Shown here piece by piece: positions 43,076 through 51,455 of a stretch of DNA of 64,000 nt; within the stretch, counting starts at the first letter, position 1, and every line of letters starts with the position of its first letter. Under the pieces are notes generated by a model. It was not told the origin of the DNA and ran no database searches. It saw only the letters and a list, made by a program, of their open reading frames with translations. The DNA is from Chitinophaga rhizosphaerae. GTDB taxonomy: Bacteria; Bacteroidota; Bacteroidia; Chitinophagales; Chitinophagaceae. The stretch is from contig NZ_RXLO01000005.1 of the NCBI RefSeq assembly GCF_003958645.1, positions 491,531 to 555,530 of the forward strand, read 5' to 3'. The position numbers and the translations under genes were made by a program.

Positions 43076-43414
43076 GGTTACCAGCGCCGGAAGTGCCTGC
43101 AGGAAAAAGATGCGCCGGGTTGCCGTAACTGCCCCATACATTCCCGCCACCGCCACGCAAGCCAGGAAGAATATCGCTACATGCTGCTGCCAGGCCGGGT
43201 CACCGATGCAGAGGCTCCAGATGAGGCCCGCCGCCAGGAACCCGTTGTACAAGCCCTGGTTGGCGGCCAGCGCCTTCGTGGGTTCGAACATTTCCTTGGG
43301 TATCTGCCGGAACACTTTCGGCGCCCGCGTGGTCCACGCGAACATTTCCAGCCACAGGATATACAGGTGCTCGATGGCGATGAGCGTAATGAAAACGAGG
43401 ATAACGATTGCCAT
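43052..43414 (-). CDS. DUF1304 membrane protein
   Basis: 120 residues. Four helices and the family hallmarks are present: IEHLYILWLEMFAWT near the N-terminus, FEPTKALAANQGLYNGFLAAGLIW in the middle, and AGMYGAVTATRRIFFLQALPA at the end. This is a widespread small integral membrane family of unknown function. The gene stands alone: the stop overlaps the 3' end of the DUF5690 gene on the other strand, and about 60 bases separate its start from the GDPD terminator region. Confidence 0.92.
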   Translation of the reverse strand: MAIVILVFITLIAIEHLYILWLEMFAWTTRAPKVFRQIPKEMFEPTKALAANQGLYNGFLAAGLIWSLCIGDPAWQQHVAIFFLACVAVAGMYGAVTATRRIFFLQALPALVTLLLIWFL

Positions 43415-43473
43415 GGGGATTCTTTTCCTTCAATTTACCCAATTTATCACCGCATTGTTCAAATCCTTTCCAT

Positions 43474-43502
43474 AAAAAGCCGGTCCTGACAAAAGGACCG
43501 GC
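43474..43502 (-). terminator. Intrinsic terminator of the polyol/kinase operon
   Basis: A perfect 9-bp stem gccggtcct (43479-43487) / aggaccggc (43494-43502), followed on the minus strand by TTTTT (43478-43474). It lies 27 bases after the GDPD stop, the last gene of the operon that starts at 50193. Confidence 0.9.
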
Positions 43503-43529
43503 CGTAATTCACGTTACAGGTAATACTTA

Positions 43530-44453
43530 CTATTTCGTAATGGAGAAGAATTTCTTTTTCGGGCTTTGGGCGGGAATGAGCGGCAGGATGGCTTCGCCGG
43601 CTTCCAGGGAGCGGTCTGCCTCGATCAGGCTGGCGCCATCTTTGATGATGGCCTGGTACGCTTTTGTGCGCTCCGCGGCATCGGGGAGTTTGTCGTACGT
43701 AGGTGCAGCGGAAATCATGCACATGACGCCGCGTTTGTTGAGGTTTTCGTAGAGCGGCTTCAGCTCCGGTTTGTTATCCGGGCCAACATAGGCCATGATG
43801 TGCGTCCAGGGGATGTTTTCCTGCTCGTATTCTTCCAGCGCCTTTTGCGTTTTCACGAAGGCTTCGAACACGATTTCCGGGTTGCGGCTATGATACCATT
43901 TCGCTTCTTTCGCGGTGTGGACGGTCACCATCACATGGCCTTCGGCTTTGTTTTTCCGGATGATGGCGGCCGTCATTTCGAACGGCACGTCTTTTTTATC
44001 GAGGATGAGGACGGTTTTGCCCCGCGCCCATTTAATGGCTTCTTCGAGCGTGGGGATCTGGAAATCGGTCAGGTTGCCGTCCACGTCTTTCAGGCGCATT
44101 TTTTTCAGTTCTGCGAGCGTGTAATCGCCCACTTTGCCGGTGCCGTTGGTAGTGCGGTTGAGGGTGGCGTCGTGCATGAGCACGATGGCGCTGTCTTTGG
44201 TGAGCCTCGGATCGATCTCGAATGTGGCGGGCGTATGGCGGAGGGTATTTTCGAACGCCTCGATGCTGTTTTCCGGGAAGCCTTTGTTGACGCCGCCGCG
44301 GTGGCCGGAGATGAAGGGGATATCGTTACCGGTGAATTGGAAGAAGGACCGGAGGTCTTTGGCGTTCCTGATTTTCAGCACATGCAGGCCCGATTGGGCG
44401 AAGCCGGTGAAGGTGCAGCAGAGCAATGCGCTGCCGATGAGGATTCGTTTCAT
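43530..44453 (-). CDS. Exported glycerophosphodiester phosphodiesterase (GDPD) family protein
   Basis: 307 residues from the ATG at 44453 (MKRILIGSALLCC), chosen because the signal peptide, ending TGFAQ, starts here. The GDPD barrel is evident: ISGHRGGVNKGFPENSIEAF (HRG and PEN), FEIDPRLTKDSAIVLMHD (E-D and MHD), LNRTTNGTG, and YTLAELKKMRLKD. Metal ligands Glu/Asp and both His are present. It would hydrolyse glycerophosphodiesters or related polyol phosphodiesters in the periplasm, releasing glycerol 3-phosphate plus an alcohol. It is the last gene of the operon, with only 4 bases to the phosphatase gene, which suggests that its product feeds the pathway. Confidence 0.9.
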   Translation of the reverse strand: MKRILIGSALLCCTFTGFAQSGLHVLKIRNAKDLRSFFQFTGNDIPFISGHRGGVNKGFPENSIEAFENTLRHTPATFEIDPRLTKDSAIVLMHDATLNRTTNGTGKVGDYTLAELKKMRLKDVDGNLTDFQIPTLEEAIKWARGKTVLILDKKDVPFEMTAAIIRKNKAEGHVMVTVHTAKEAKWYHSRNPEIVFEAFVKTQKALEEYEQENIPWTHIMAYVGPDNKPELKPLYENLNKRGVMCMISAAPTYDKLPDAAERTKAYQAIIKDGASLIEADRSLEAGEAILPLIPAQSPKKKFFSITK

Positions 44454-44457
44454 GGGA

Positions 44458-45054
44458 TCAGAATTTGGCATTCAGGTGTTGTAGTGTGAAACCGCCACCG
44501 GCGTCGAGCGTGAACATGGTGACGGAAGCGTTTTCCTGGACGAGCATACGGTAATTGCGCAGGGGCATGCCCAGTTTATAAGCGAGGAACAGGCGGTTGA
44601 CGCCGTTGTGGGCGGCCACGAGGATATTGCCTGTAGGGTGTTTGCGGTGGGCATCGGTGAAGAAGGCATCCACCCGCTCCACGATCTCCCGGCCGTTCTC
44701 GCCCGATCCGCCGGCGCGGTGGGCGTAGGGGTCTTCCATCCAGCGGCGCCAGTGTTCCGGCGCTTCGGCGATGAATTCTTCTTTGGTTTTATGTTCCCAT
44801 TCCCCGAAATCTGCCTCTATCAACCTGTCGTCTTTTTTGACATAAGCGCCCGAAGCGATGTTCGCGGTCATGAAAGCGCGTTCCAACGGAGAGGAATACA
44901 CGCCGTCGAATTCGATGCCTTTCAGCTGTTCCCGAACGGTTTCCGCCTGCTGGATGCCTTTGGCGGTGAGCGGAATGTCGGTCCGGCCGCAATACCGGTT
45001 GTTGTCTGCGTTCCAGGCTGTCTGCCCGTGCCGGAGCAAATAAACGTTAAGCAT
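44458..45054 (-). CDS. Histidine phosphatase family protein
   Basis: 198 residues of the phosphoglycerate-mutase-like fold. The catalytic His is in LLRHGQTAWN. The second Arg is in SSPLERAFMTA, the acid in EADFGEWE, and the second His in VAAHNGVNR. The length fits small sugar-phosphate or broad-specificity phosphatases. It overlaps the upstream kinase gene by 8 bases, so the two are coupled. A sugar- or polyol-phosphate phosphatase role inside the operon's pathway is likely by context, but the substrate is unknown. Cytoplasmic, no signal peptide. Confidence 0.93.
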   Translation of the reverse strand: MLNVYLLRHGQTAWNADNNRYCGRTDIPLTAKGIQQAETVREQLKGIEFDGVYSSPLERAFMTANIASGAYVKKDDRLIEADFGEWEHKTKEEFIAEAPEHWRRWMEDPYAHRAGGSGENGREIVERVDAFFTDAHRKHPTGNILVAAHNGVNRLFLAYKLGMPLRNYRMLVQENASVTMFTLDAGGGFTLQHLNAKF

Positions 45055-46462
45055 ATCCTTTTTCTTTCAGTTTTTCCCTGAACAGGCGGTACCCTTCGGC
45101 GTAGGCGCCTTGCAGTCCCGGTTCGGGTAACATGGTTTTATCGATATGGGTCATGGCCGCCGCGGCTTCGCTGATACTGCCGTAATGCGTTTGCGATGCG
45201 GCGAGGATGGCGGCTCCCGCGGCCCCGCTGACTTCCTGCATTTTATGGACGGGCACGCCCAGCACGCAGGCCCGGATGCGGAGCCACAAATTGCTGTTGC
45301 TGGCGCCGCCGGCGGTGTACACGGCTTTCACCGTTTCGCCGGAAAGCTGCTCGATGAGCCCGTACGCCATCTTTTCGATGTAGGCGACACCTTCCATCCC
45401 GGCCGCGAATTTTTCCGCACCCACCAGTTCCGGCGCTTCGAAAGCCTGCGCCTGCGGGGCTACGAACGGGAATCTTTCGCCCGGCTGTTCCAGCGGCCAG
45501 TACAATTTGCCGGTGGGCACCAAGGCGGCGGCGGCTTCGTTGAGCGCGGCCAGGTTGCCGGGGAAATGCTTTGATATCCAGTCGGCCCCCGTGTTGCTGG
45601 CGCCTCCCGGCATCCAGAAACCTTGCGGATGGCGGTGGTTGTACAAACGGCCGAGCGGGTCGTGCACGGGCTTTTCCGTCACGCCTTTCACAACGAGCGT
45701 GGTGCCGATGGTGGTGTTCCAGGCGCCGGGCGATACCGCGCCCGAAGCGATCTGCGACGCGCAGCCGTCCGTCATGCCCGCGGTTACCAGCACGTTTGCT
45801 GGCATACGGGCGATGTTGGCGGTTACGCTGCCTACGGGCGTTCCGGAGGGGATCACATCCTGCAGCCATTCCCGGCGGATGGGCAAATGCCCCCAAATAT
45901 ATTCCGGCCAGCGTTCGCTTGTTACGTCGTACCCGGATTTTAACACATTGGTAAAATCGGTGACGTTGAAATTGCCGGTGAGTTTGCCGGTGATGAAATC
46001 GGCGGCGTGGATGAATTTACAGGTCCGGCGCGCCTTTTCGGGGAACTGTTCCGCGAACCAGACCATTTTCGGCAATCCGCTGGTGGTATTGAACGCCGTG
46101 TATCCCTGCGGGTGATATTTTTCTGCGAGCGCTTTGCAGCGCCGGCCGGTTTCTGCCTGCCGTCCGTCGCTGTACATGATCGCGGGATGAAGCGGGTTAC
46201 CGGCTTCATCCACGGGGATCACGGTGCCGGAAGTGCTGGTGACGCCGATCGCGCGCAGCGATGCGGCTTCCGGCCGTTGGAGGATTTGGGCGAGCAGCCG
46301 TTCGCAGGCTTCCCACCATTGACGGGGAGATTGTTCTTCCCGCGATGCGGCGGTCAGGGCGAAGGGCTCGCTGAAAGTTGCCAGCACCCTGCCCTGTGCA
46401 TCGGTGAGGATGGCCCTGGCGCCCTGGGTGCCCACGTCCAGTCCGATAAAAGTAGGTTCCAT
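45047..46462 (-). CDS. FGGY carbohydrate kinase (xylulokinase-like)
   Basis: 471 residues. FGGY N-terminal ATPase motif FIGLDVGTQGARAILTDAQG; the segment EEQSPRQWWEACERLL matches xylulose/gluconate-type kinases. VTSTSGTVIPVDEAGNPLHPAIMYSDGRQ precedes the catalytic Asp region (GMTDGCASQIASG). The C-terminal ATP site is AVYTAGGASNSNLW, with the SGAAGAAILAA turn. It phosphorylates a pentulose or other keto-sugar by analogy, in the cytoplasm. It sits between the second FGGY kinase (27-base gap) and the histidine phosphatase (overlap). Two different FGGY kinases in one operon suggest two phosphorylatable intermediates. Confidence 0.93.
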   Translation of the reverse strand: MEPTFIGLDVGTQGARAILTDAQGRVLATFSEPFALTAASREEQSPRQWWEACERLLAQILQRPEAASLRAIGVTSTSGTVIPVDEAGNPLHPAIMYSDGRQAETGRRCKALAEKYHPQGYTAFNTTSGLPKMVWFAEQFPEKARRTCKFIHAADFITGKLTGNFNVTDFTNVLKSGYDVTSERWPEYIWGHLPIRREWLQDVIPSGTPVGSVTANIARMPANVLVTAGMTDGCASQIASGAVSPGAWNTTIGTTLVVKGVTEKPVHDPLGRLYNHRHPQGFWMPGGASNTGADWISKHFPGNLAALNEAAAALVPTGKLYWPLEQPGERFPFVAPQAQAFEAPELVGAEKFAAGMEGVAYIEKMAYGLIEQLSGETVKAVYTAGGASNSNLWLRIRACVLGVPVHKMQEVSGAAGAAILAASQTHYGSISEAAAAMTHIDKTMLPEPGLQGAYAEGYRLFREKLKEKGYA

Positions 46463-46489
46463 GAATTATTTGCTGTTGTGCTGCGGAGA

Positions 46490-47935
46490 TCAGTTCATGT
46501 TCCTGAAATGGTCCCGCGTTTTTTCCCATTCCGCATAGATGCTGGCGTAATGCGCCTCGTCCTGCGGGTCCACCGTTTCGATGGTATCGTCCATCCGCCC
46601 GTCGATCCCCAGCGCTTCGTTGCAGATGAGCGCGCCGCCGACGGCAGACGATTGCTGGAAGCCCTTGCGCATCTGTACTTTTTTGCCGGTGAGGTTGGCG
46701 ATGAGCTGGCGGAGGGTAAGGCTTTGCAGTCCGCCCCCGCATCCCCAGACGTAATTTGGGTGATGGCCGGCCACTTCGGCGAGAATTTTGTAGTTTTTGA
46801 CGATGGAACAGGCGATGTCTATCATCGTGGCCCAAACGAAGCTGCCGCGGGTGAGCAGGTGCGAAACGGGCGCGGGGAAGATGAAACCGCCGCGGGTGAG
46901 CGACACTTCCTCGTCTGCCAGCAATGAACCGAGGCTCGCCATGCAGAAGGTGTGCCGGTTCCCGGCAAGTTCCTTTTCGATGACGTCGTAGCCTTCGTTG
47001 GGATAGAAAATCTCTTTCAGGCGTTGATAGTTCAGCCCTGTTACGCCGGCGTTGGCTTCGAAGACGAAGCGCTCCGGCACGATGTCCCTGCTCGTCCAGG
47101 TACGTTCTTCGGCATCGAGGGTATAGCCGCCCGTGAGCTTCACGATGGGCGTGGTGGTGCCCGACACGATGATCATATCGTCTACCGCCGGCCGCGTGCT
47201 CTTGATGGCCAGCTGCGTGTCTCCGCCGCCGGTCACCACGATCGCCGAAGGCGTGATATTCAATTCCCCCGCCACTTCTGCCGTTACTTCGCCCAAAATA
47301 CTTGCAGAAGCCCGCAAAGCCGGCAGGAGAGAAGGCGCCAGTCCGAAGATCCCACAGAGTTCCTTACTCCATTCATTCCGCTCCACGTCGAACAGCAGTG
47401 TTTCCGAAGCCTGGGAATGTTCGTATTTGGCGATGCCGGAAAACTGGTATTCCACCCAGTCGGAAATACTGAGGAACGATGCCGTTTGCGACCAGGTATC
47501 GGGTTTTCTTTCGCGGATGCCCACCAGTTTGAGGGCGGAAAAAAGCGAAGTGGGATAGCGGCCTGTCAGTTGGTAGACGCGGCTTTTATCGGCGATGATG
47601 GGTTCCCATTCACGGCCACGGTGGTCGATGTTGGGAAGGCCCGTGAGCGATTTCCCTGCCGCATCGAGCAAAACGATGCCTTCGCGCTGGCTGGTGGCCG
47701 TGATGGCGCGGATTTCGGCCTGGGGGGCCGCTGCGAGCGACTGCTTCGCCAGGCGGAGTATCTGTTCCCAGAGCGCGCCGGGGTCGAATTGCAGGGCGTC
47801 CGGGTATAGCGGGTCCTTTTCGTACCGGATGTCTTCGCGGGATACGCCGAGCACCTCGCCGGCGGGCGTTGCGATGGCCACGCGCACGTTGCCGGTGCCG
47901 ATGTCTGCTATGATGTATGCGGGTTGTTTATCCAT
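46490..47935 (-). CDS. FGGY carbohydrate kinase (LsrK/erythrulose-kinase-like)
   Basis: 481 residues. The FGGY ATPase fold starts with YIIADIGTGNVRVAIATPAG, followed by ITATSQREGIVLLD and NIDHRGREWEP, then VVTGGGDTQLAIKS and the C-terminal GCGGGLQSLTLRQL. The SxREGIVL and NIDxR segments recall the autoinducer-2 kinase LsrK, but no lsr transporter or LsrF/LsrG genes are here, so AI-2 is not implied. Four-carbon sugar kinases of this family are an alternative. It overlaps the dehydrogenase gene by 8 bases. Confidence 0.92.
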   Translation of the reverse strand: MDKQPAYIIADIGTGNVRVAIATPAGEVLGVSREDIRYEKDPLYPDALQFDPGALWEQILRLAKQSLAAAPQAEIRAITATSQREGIVLLDAAGKSLTGLPNIDHRGREWEPIIADKSRVYQLTGRYPTSLFSALKLVGIRERKPDTWSQTASFLSISDWVEYQFSGIAKYEHSQASETLLFDVERNEWSKELCGIFGLAPSLLPALRASASILGEVTAEVAGELNITPSAIVVTGGGDTQLAIKSTRPAVDDMIIVSGTTTPIVKLTGGYTLDAEERTWTSRDIVPERFVFEANAGVTGLNYQRLKEIFYPNEGYDVIEKELAGNRHTFCMASLGSLLADEEVSLTRGGFIFPAPVSHLLTRGSFVWATMIDIACSIVKNYKILAEVAGHHPNYVWGCGGGLQSLTLRQLIANLTGKKVQMRKGFQQSSAVGGALICNEALGIDGRMDDTIETVDPQDEAHYASIYAEWEKTRDHFRNMN

Positions 47936-48935
47936 TGACGGGAGTTGGCAGTATCTGGCGGTTCGCCAGTTCTCGTACCTGGCGGTTTCCGTTGGCGAAC
48001 CATTGTGTTAGTGCATTGTTCATGATGGCGACGTGATGGTCTTCCACCTCGAAAGTAGCGCCTGCGATGTGCGGCGTGGCGATCACGTGCGGCTGGTCGA
48101 TGATCCGGTAGTCCGTTTCGTCGGGCGGTTCATGGTCGAACACGTCCAGCACCGCACCGCGGATCGCGCGGGTTTCGAGGGCGGTGAGCAGGTCTTCCCG
48201 CTTCACCACCGCAGCACGGGCCGTATTCACAAAAATGGCGTCTTTTTTCATCATTGTCAACAGCCGGCCGTCGATCATGTTTTTCGTTTCCTCCGTAACG
48301 GGCAGGTGAACGGACACGACGTCGCTGGTAGCGAAAAGTTCTTCGATCGAACATTTCACGTAAGCCGGGTCGTATTCCGTAACATAGGGATCGTAAAACC
48401 GGATGTTGCAGGGGTAATTGCGGATCATGCCGGCGATCAGTTGCCCGATGGCGCCGAACCCTACCATTCCCACGGTCCTCCCGGCCAGTTCGTTGCCTTT
48501 GAAATGAAGATAGGAATCATGGGCCCCGGCCTGCCAGTTGCGGCCTTTCAGCCAGTCGATGCCCGGAATGGTATTGCGCAGCAGCATGATAACGTTGGAG
48601 ATGAACATTTCCGCCACGGCCTGCGCGTTGCGCGCGGGGGTGAAGAACACGGGGACGCCGTGCGCCGTTGCGGTGGCTACGGCCACGTTGCTGGGCGTAC
48701 CACGGCAAACGCCTATGAACCGGAGATGCGGGAAAGATTCGATCACTTTGGCGGTGACGCCGTCGTGTTCCGTGATGAGCGCGTCTGCTTTGGTTTCCGC
48801 CAGCATCGAGATCAGTTCCGTTTCGTTCCAGGCGCGGCCGTTGGGTTTCCACGACCGGTATACGGTTTCACCGAACAGTTGAGCTATTGCCCGGATGCCT
48901 TGCTGATGGTAAGGTGCTGTAATTAAAATGCGCAT
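47928..48935 (-). CDS. D-2-hydroxyacid dehydrogenase family NAD-dependent oxidoreductase
   Basis: 335 residues from the ATG at 48935 (MRILITAPYHQQG); the frame extends 18 codons upstream into the promoter-proximal end of the MFS gene. NAD-binding glycine motif VGMVGFGAIGQLIAG. Catalytic Arg in FVNTARAAVVKRE, Glu in DVFDHEPPDE, and His in ATPHIAGAT, the full triad of the family. The N-terminal half shows ITEHDGVTAKVIE and FIGVCRGTPSNV, the substrate loop. It reduces a 2-oxoacid or oxidises a 2-hydroxyacid or related sugar acid. In the operon it may act on a C4-C5 acid, but this is inference. Confidence 0.92.
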   Translation of the reverse strand: MRILITAPYHQQGIRAIAQLFGETVYRSWKPNGRAWNETELISMLAETKADALITEHDGVTAKVIESFPHLRFIGVCRGTPSNVAVATATAHGVPVFFTPARNAQAVAEMFISNVIMLLRNTIPGIDWLKGRNWQAGAHDSYLHFKGNELAGRTVGMVGFGAIGQLIAGMIRNYPCNIRFYDPYVTEYDPAYVKCSIEELFATSDVVSVHLPVTEETKNMIDGRLLTMMKKDAIFVNTARAAVVKREDLLTALETRAIRGAVLDVFDHEPPDETDYRIIDQPHVIATPHIAGATFEVEDHHVAIMNNALTQWFANGNRQVRELANRQILPTPVNG

Positions 48936-48936
48936 T

Positions 48937-50193
48937 TTATATCGGTTGTATGGTGGCTTCGGGTTGCATTTGATGGAGGGTTTTGGCATTGTTGGGAAGG
49001 GTGATGAACCGCGCGATGATGGCGCTGATCATGTATAAAACCGCCAGTATCCAGATGACGCCTTCTTCGCCGGCGGCGCCGATGAACAGCCCTACGATGG
49101 CCGGCCCCACAAACACCGGGAGCCCTGCGCCGAGGTTGAGTATCGCCATGGCGGCGCCTTTGTCTTTCTTCACCAGCGAGGGTACGAGGGCGGTGAGCGG
49201 TACGTAACCGGCCAGCAGCGCGCCCCAGATGATGCCGGCCGTCATCACGGCCCAGTAGCTGCCTTCCCAGATCTGCGGTGCGTAATAAAAGAGGAGCGTG
49301 CTGAGGGCGCAGCCGACGCCGCCGAACCACATGATGGTATTTCTCCAGCCGAAATGATCGCCGACGAAACCGAAAATGAGGTTGAAAATGATATTGGCCG
49401 TGAAGATGGTGCCCCAGATCGTCAGCCACTCCGTTGTATCGAAGCCGTGCCGCGCCATGTACATGGGCAGGAACACGGGAAAGGCGAATTGCGCGGTGGT
49501 GTTGATGATGCGGACGATGCCGCCCAGTAAGACTTTCGGCTCCTCCCGGACGATCGTCAATCCTTTTGCCAGTTCTTCCATTTTCGATCCGCCGGTGGAT
49601 AGCCTGGCCGGTTTGCTGCGGTTCAACAGCAGGGCGAGCGCGGCGCCGAGGAGCGCCCAGAAAAGGGAAGTCCATAAGGTGTTGAGATGCCCGAATTTGG
49701 TGATGGCCCAGCTGGAATAGTAAGCCCCGAGCACGTTGAGCCCGCCGGTGAATACGAACCAGAACCAGCCCACGGCGCGGCCGAGTTGTTGCTGCGGACT
49801 GCTGTACGCGATCCACACGAGGAAAGCGTACGCGAACAGCGGGTACCCGAACCCGCGAAGGGCGTAGGTGAGGAGCATCACCGGTACATTGAGCTGCGGC
49901 ATGCCGAAGCCGACGAAGCCCACGGTGCCGAGGCAATACAGGAGCAGGCCGAGCGCCATGGTGCGGCGGACGCCGTAACCCTCGGCCAGTACGCCGGAAA
50001 ACCAGGCGGAAACGGCGATGGTGATGCCGTACACGGTGAACAGGGTGGCGGATTGCTGAACGGTCATGCCGTGGTCTACAAGGTAAGGGCTCAGCCATCC
50101 CTGTTCGATGCCGTCGCCCATCATGAAGATCATCACACCGAGATAACCCCAGATGAGTTGGGAGGGAATGCCTGCTTTTGCTGCGGTACGCAT
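48937..50193 (-). CDS. MFS transporter, polyol-permease-like
   Basis: 418 residues with twelve predicted helices. The first helix region MIFMMGDGIEQGWLSPYLV resembles the ribitol/D-arabinitol (RbtT/DalT-type) polyol permeases, a comparison from memory. MFS motif A-like residues occur in LAEGYGVRRTMALG. A central loop around residues 195-225 (NRSKPARLSTGGSKMEELAKG) divides the halves. The gene is first in the operon: one base separates its stop from the dehydrogenase start codon, so it supplies the substrate for the intracellular pathway. Its promoter faces the DeoR gene across 226 bases. Confidence 0.9.
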   Translation of the reverse strand: MRTAAKAGIPSQLIWGYLGVMIFMMGDGIEQGWLSPYLVDHGMTVQQSATLFTVYGITIAVSAWFSGVLAEGYGVRRTMALGLLLYCLGTVGFVGFGMPQLNVPVMLLTYALRGFGYPLFAYAFLVWIAYSSPQQQLGRAVGWFWFVFTGGLNVLGAYYSSWAITKFGHLNTLWTSLFWALLGAALALLLNRSKPARLSTGGSKMEELAKGLTIVREEPKVLLGGIVRIINTTAQFAFPVFLPMYMARHGFDTTEWLTIWGTIFTANIIFNLIFGFVGDHFGWRNTIMWFGGVGCALSTLLFYYAPQIWEGSYWAVMTAGIIWGALLAGYVPLTALVPSLVKKDKGAAMAILNLGAGLPVFVGPAIVGLFIGAAGEEGVIWILAVLYMISAIIARFITLPNNAKTLHQMQPEATIQPI

Positions 50194-50220
50194 GGTATCA
50201 GTTGTTTCGTGGAATAAAAT

Positions 50221-50290
50221 GGAACCTGATTGAAAGTTCCTAAAAGTAAAAATTAAACTTAATTAAACAAAATTAAATTAAAATTAACTG
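50221..50290. promoter_or_regulatory. Inverted repeat and 10-bp phased repeats upstream of the MFS operon
   Basis: GGAAC-N10-GTTCC (50221-50240) followed by AATTAAA at 50251, 50261 and 50271, exactly 10 bases apart, with a degenerate copy at 50282. The minus strand reads TAATTTTG at 50275-50268, a good -7 box for the MFS operon, lying inside the repeats; no upstream TTTG is at the right distance, so activation or repression at these repeats is plausible. The adjacent DeoR regulator is the natural candidate to bind here. Confidence 0.5.
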
Positions 50291-50350
50291 ATAGGGGAGT
50301 TTCCTTTTCACATTGCAAATCAATGGTTAACATGAAAATAATAACGGCTG

Positions 50351-50382
50351 TTAGGGAAATCGTCCTAAAGAATGTACATTTG
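50351..50382 (+). promoter_or_regulatory. Candidate DeoR gene promoter with overlapping dyad
   Basis: TACATTTG (50375-50382) matches TAnnTTTG. A TTAG (50351-50354) sits 20 bases upstream, one base off TTTG. An inverted repeat TTAGG-N8-CCTAA (50351-50368) fills the space between the two boxes, where a repressor could block polymerase. It is 38 bases upstream of the regulator start. Confidence 0.45.
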
Positions 50383-50419
50383 ATGAAAGATAATTTAACA
50401 TTCAGAAAGCCCCACGCAT

Positions 50420-51184
50420 ATGAACATCACGGAAAGGCACCAATTGATACTCCAGGAGCTGCAGGAAAAAGGTAAAGTCGATATACAGGAACTGAGCGAA
50501 AGGCTCCAGGTGTCTGGCGTTACCATCCGCAAAGACCTCAAGCTGCTGGAAGAAAAAAAACTCCTCTTCCGTACCAAAGGCGGCGGCTCCACCCAAAACC
50601 CCTACGCCATCGAGCGCCCCATCAACGAGAAGGAATTCATCCGCATGGAGGAAAAGAAAAGGATCGCCCGCGCCGCCATGGAGCTCATCGGCCATAACGA
50701 TTCCATCATCATCGGCTCCGGCACCACCGTCTTCGAACTGGCCCGCATCCTACACCCGTCCAAACACATCACCGTCATCACCCCCGCACTTAAAGTAGCC
50801 CTCGAGCTTTGCAACCGCCCGAACGTAGACGTGCTCCAGATCGGTGGCCTCATCCATCAAAGCTCGTCTGCCGCCGCCGGCTCCTTCGCCGAACGGCTGC
50901 TCGACGATATCTCCTGCGGCGTTCTCTTCGTCGGCGTAGACGGCATCGATCCCGAATTCGGCCTTTCCATCACCAACCTCGCCGAAGCCAGCCTCAACAT
51001 GAAAATGATCGGTCTTGCCCAAACCGTAGTCGTAATGGCAGATAGCTCCAAGTTCGACCGCCGGGGCATCGGCCGCATCTGCAGCCTCGAACAGGTGGAT
51101 TTCATCATTACCGATAACCAGGTAGACAGCGCCACGGTGCAGATGTTGCAGGACCGCGGCGTGAAAGTCATCCTCGCCCCCTGA
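50420..51184 (+). CDS. DeoR/GlpR family transcriptional regulator
   Basis: 254 residues. An N-terminal winged helix (ERHQLILQELQEKGKVDIQ, ELSERLQVSGVTIRKDLKLLEEKKLL) with the family RTKGGGS turn is followed by a sugar-phosphate-sensing domain. That domain carries SIIIGSGTTVFELARIL, VITPALKVALELC, SAAAGSFAERLL, CGVLFVGVDGID, and ADSSKFDRRG. DeoR regulators usually repress catabolic operons and release DNA on binding a phosphorylated sugar, which would be the product of one of the two FGGY kinases. It is divergent from the operon it probably controls, and binding sites are proposed at 50221-50290 and 50351-50368. Confidence 0.95.
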   Translation: MNITERHQLILQELQEKGKVDIQELSERLQVSGVTIRKDLKLLEEKKLLFRTKGGGSTQNPYAIERPINEKEFIRMEEKKRIARAAMELIGHNDSIIIGSGTTVFELARILHPSKHITVITPALKVALELCNRPNVDVLQIGGLIHQSSSAAAGSFAERLLDDISCGVLFVGVDGIDPEFGLSITNLAEASLNMKMIGLAQTVVVMADSSKFDRRGIGRICSLEQVDFIITDNQVDSATVQMLQDRGVKVILAP

Positions 51185-51191
51185 TTCTTTT

Positions 51192-51224
51192 TTTGCCCGT
51201 TGATTAAAAAGTTGAGTACATTTA
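51192..51224 (+). promoter_or_regulatory. Candidate promoter of the sensor kinase gene
   Basis: TTTG (51192-51195), 21-base spacer, TACATTTA (51217-51224), one base off the TAnnTTTG consensus. It would give a leader of about 225 bases before the start at 51456. The 271 bases between the DeoR stop and this gene show no other gene. Confidence 0.5.
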
Positions 51225-51455
51225 CGCCATTCGAAAAATGCGCAGTTTACCCAGCGAAACTTCGTATGCCGTTCAAACCGGCCATCGGCGCATATTAGCA
51301 GCATATTCCTGGTTTTTTTACAGAGCGGTCGGGCGCATTCCGGAAACCTTCCGGGGCAGGTCCGCTGTGCACCAGCAGCAGCATATGTCCGGAAAAGAAA
51401 ACGGGGTGTGCGACCAATTGGCTCATTGGTATCAACCTTTTATAGAACACCCAGT

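Noticed and set aside
46490..47935. Autoinducer-2 (Lsr) system based on the LsrK-like kinase.
   Set aside because: No LsrB/ACD transporter, LsrF, LsrG or LsrR is present; the transporter is an MFS protein and the regulator a DeoR type, so a sugar or polyol pathway is likelier.
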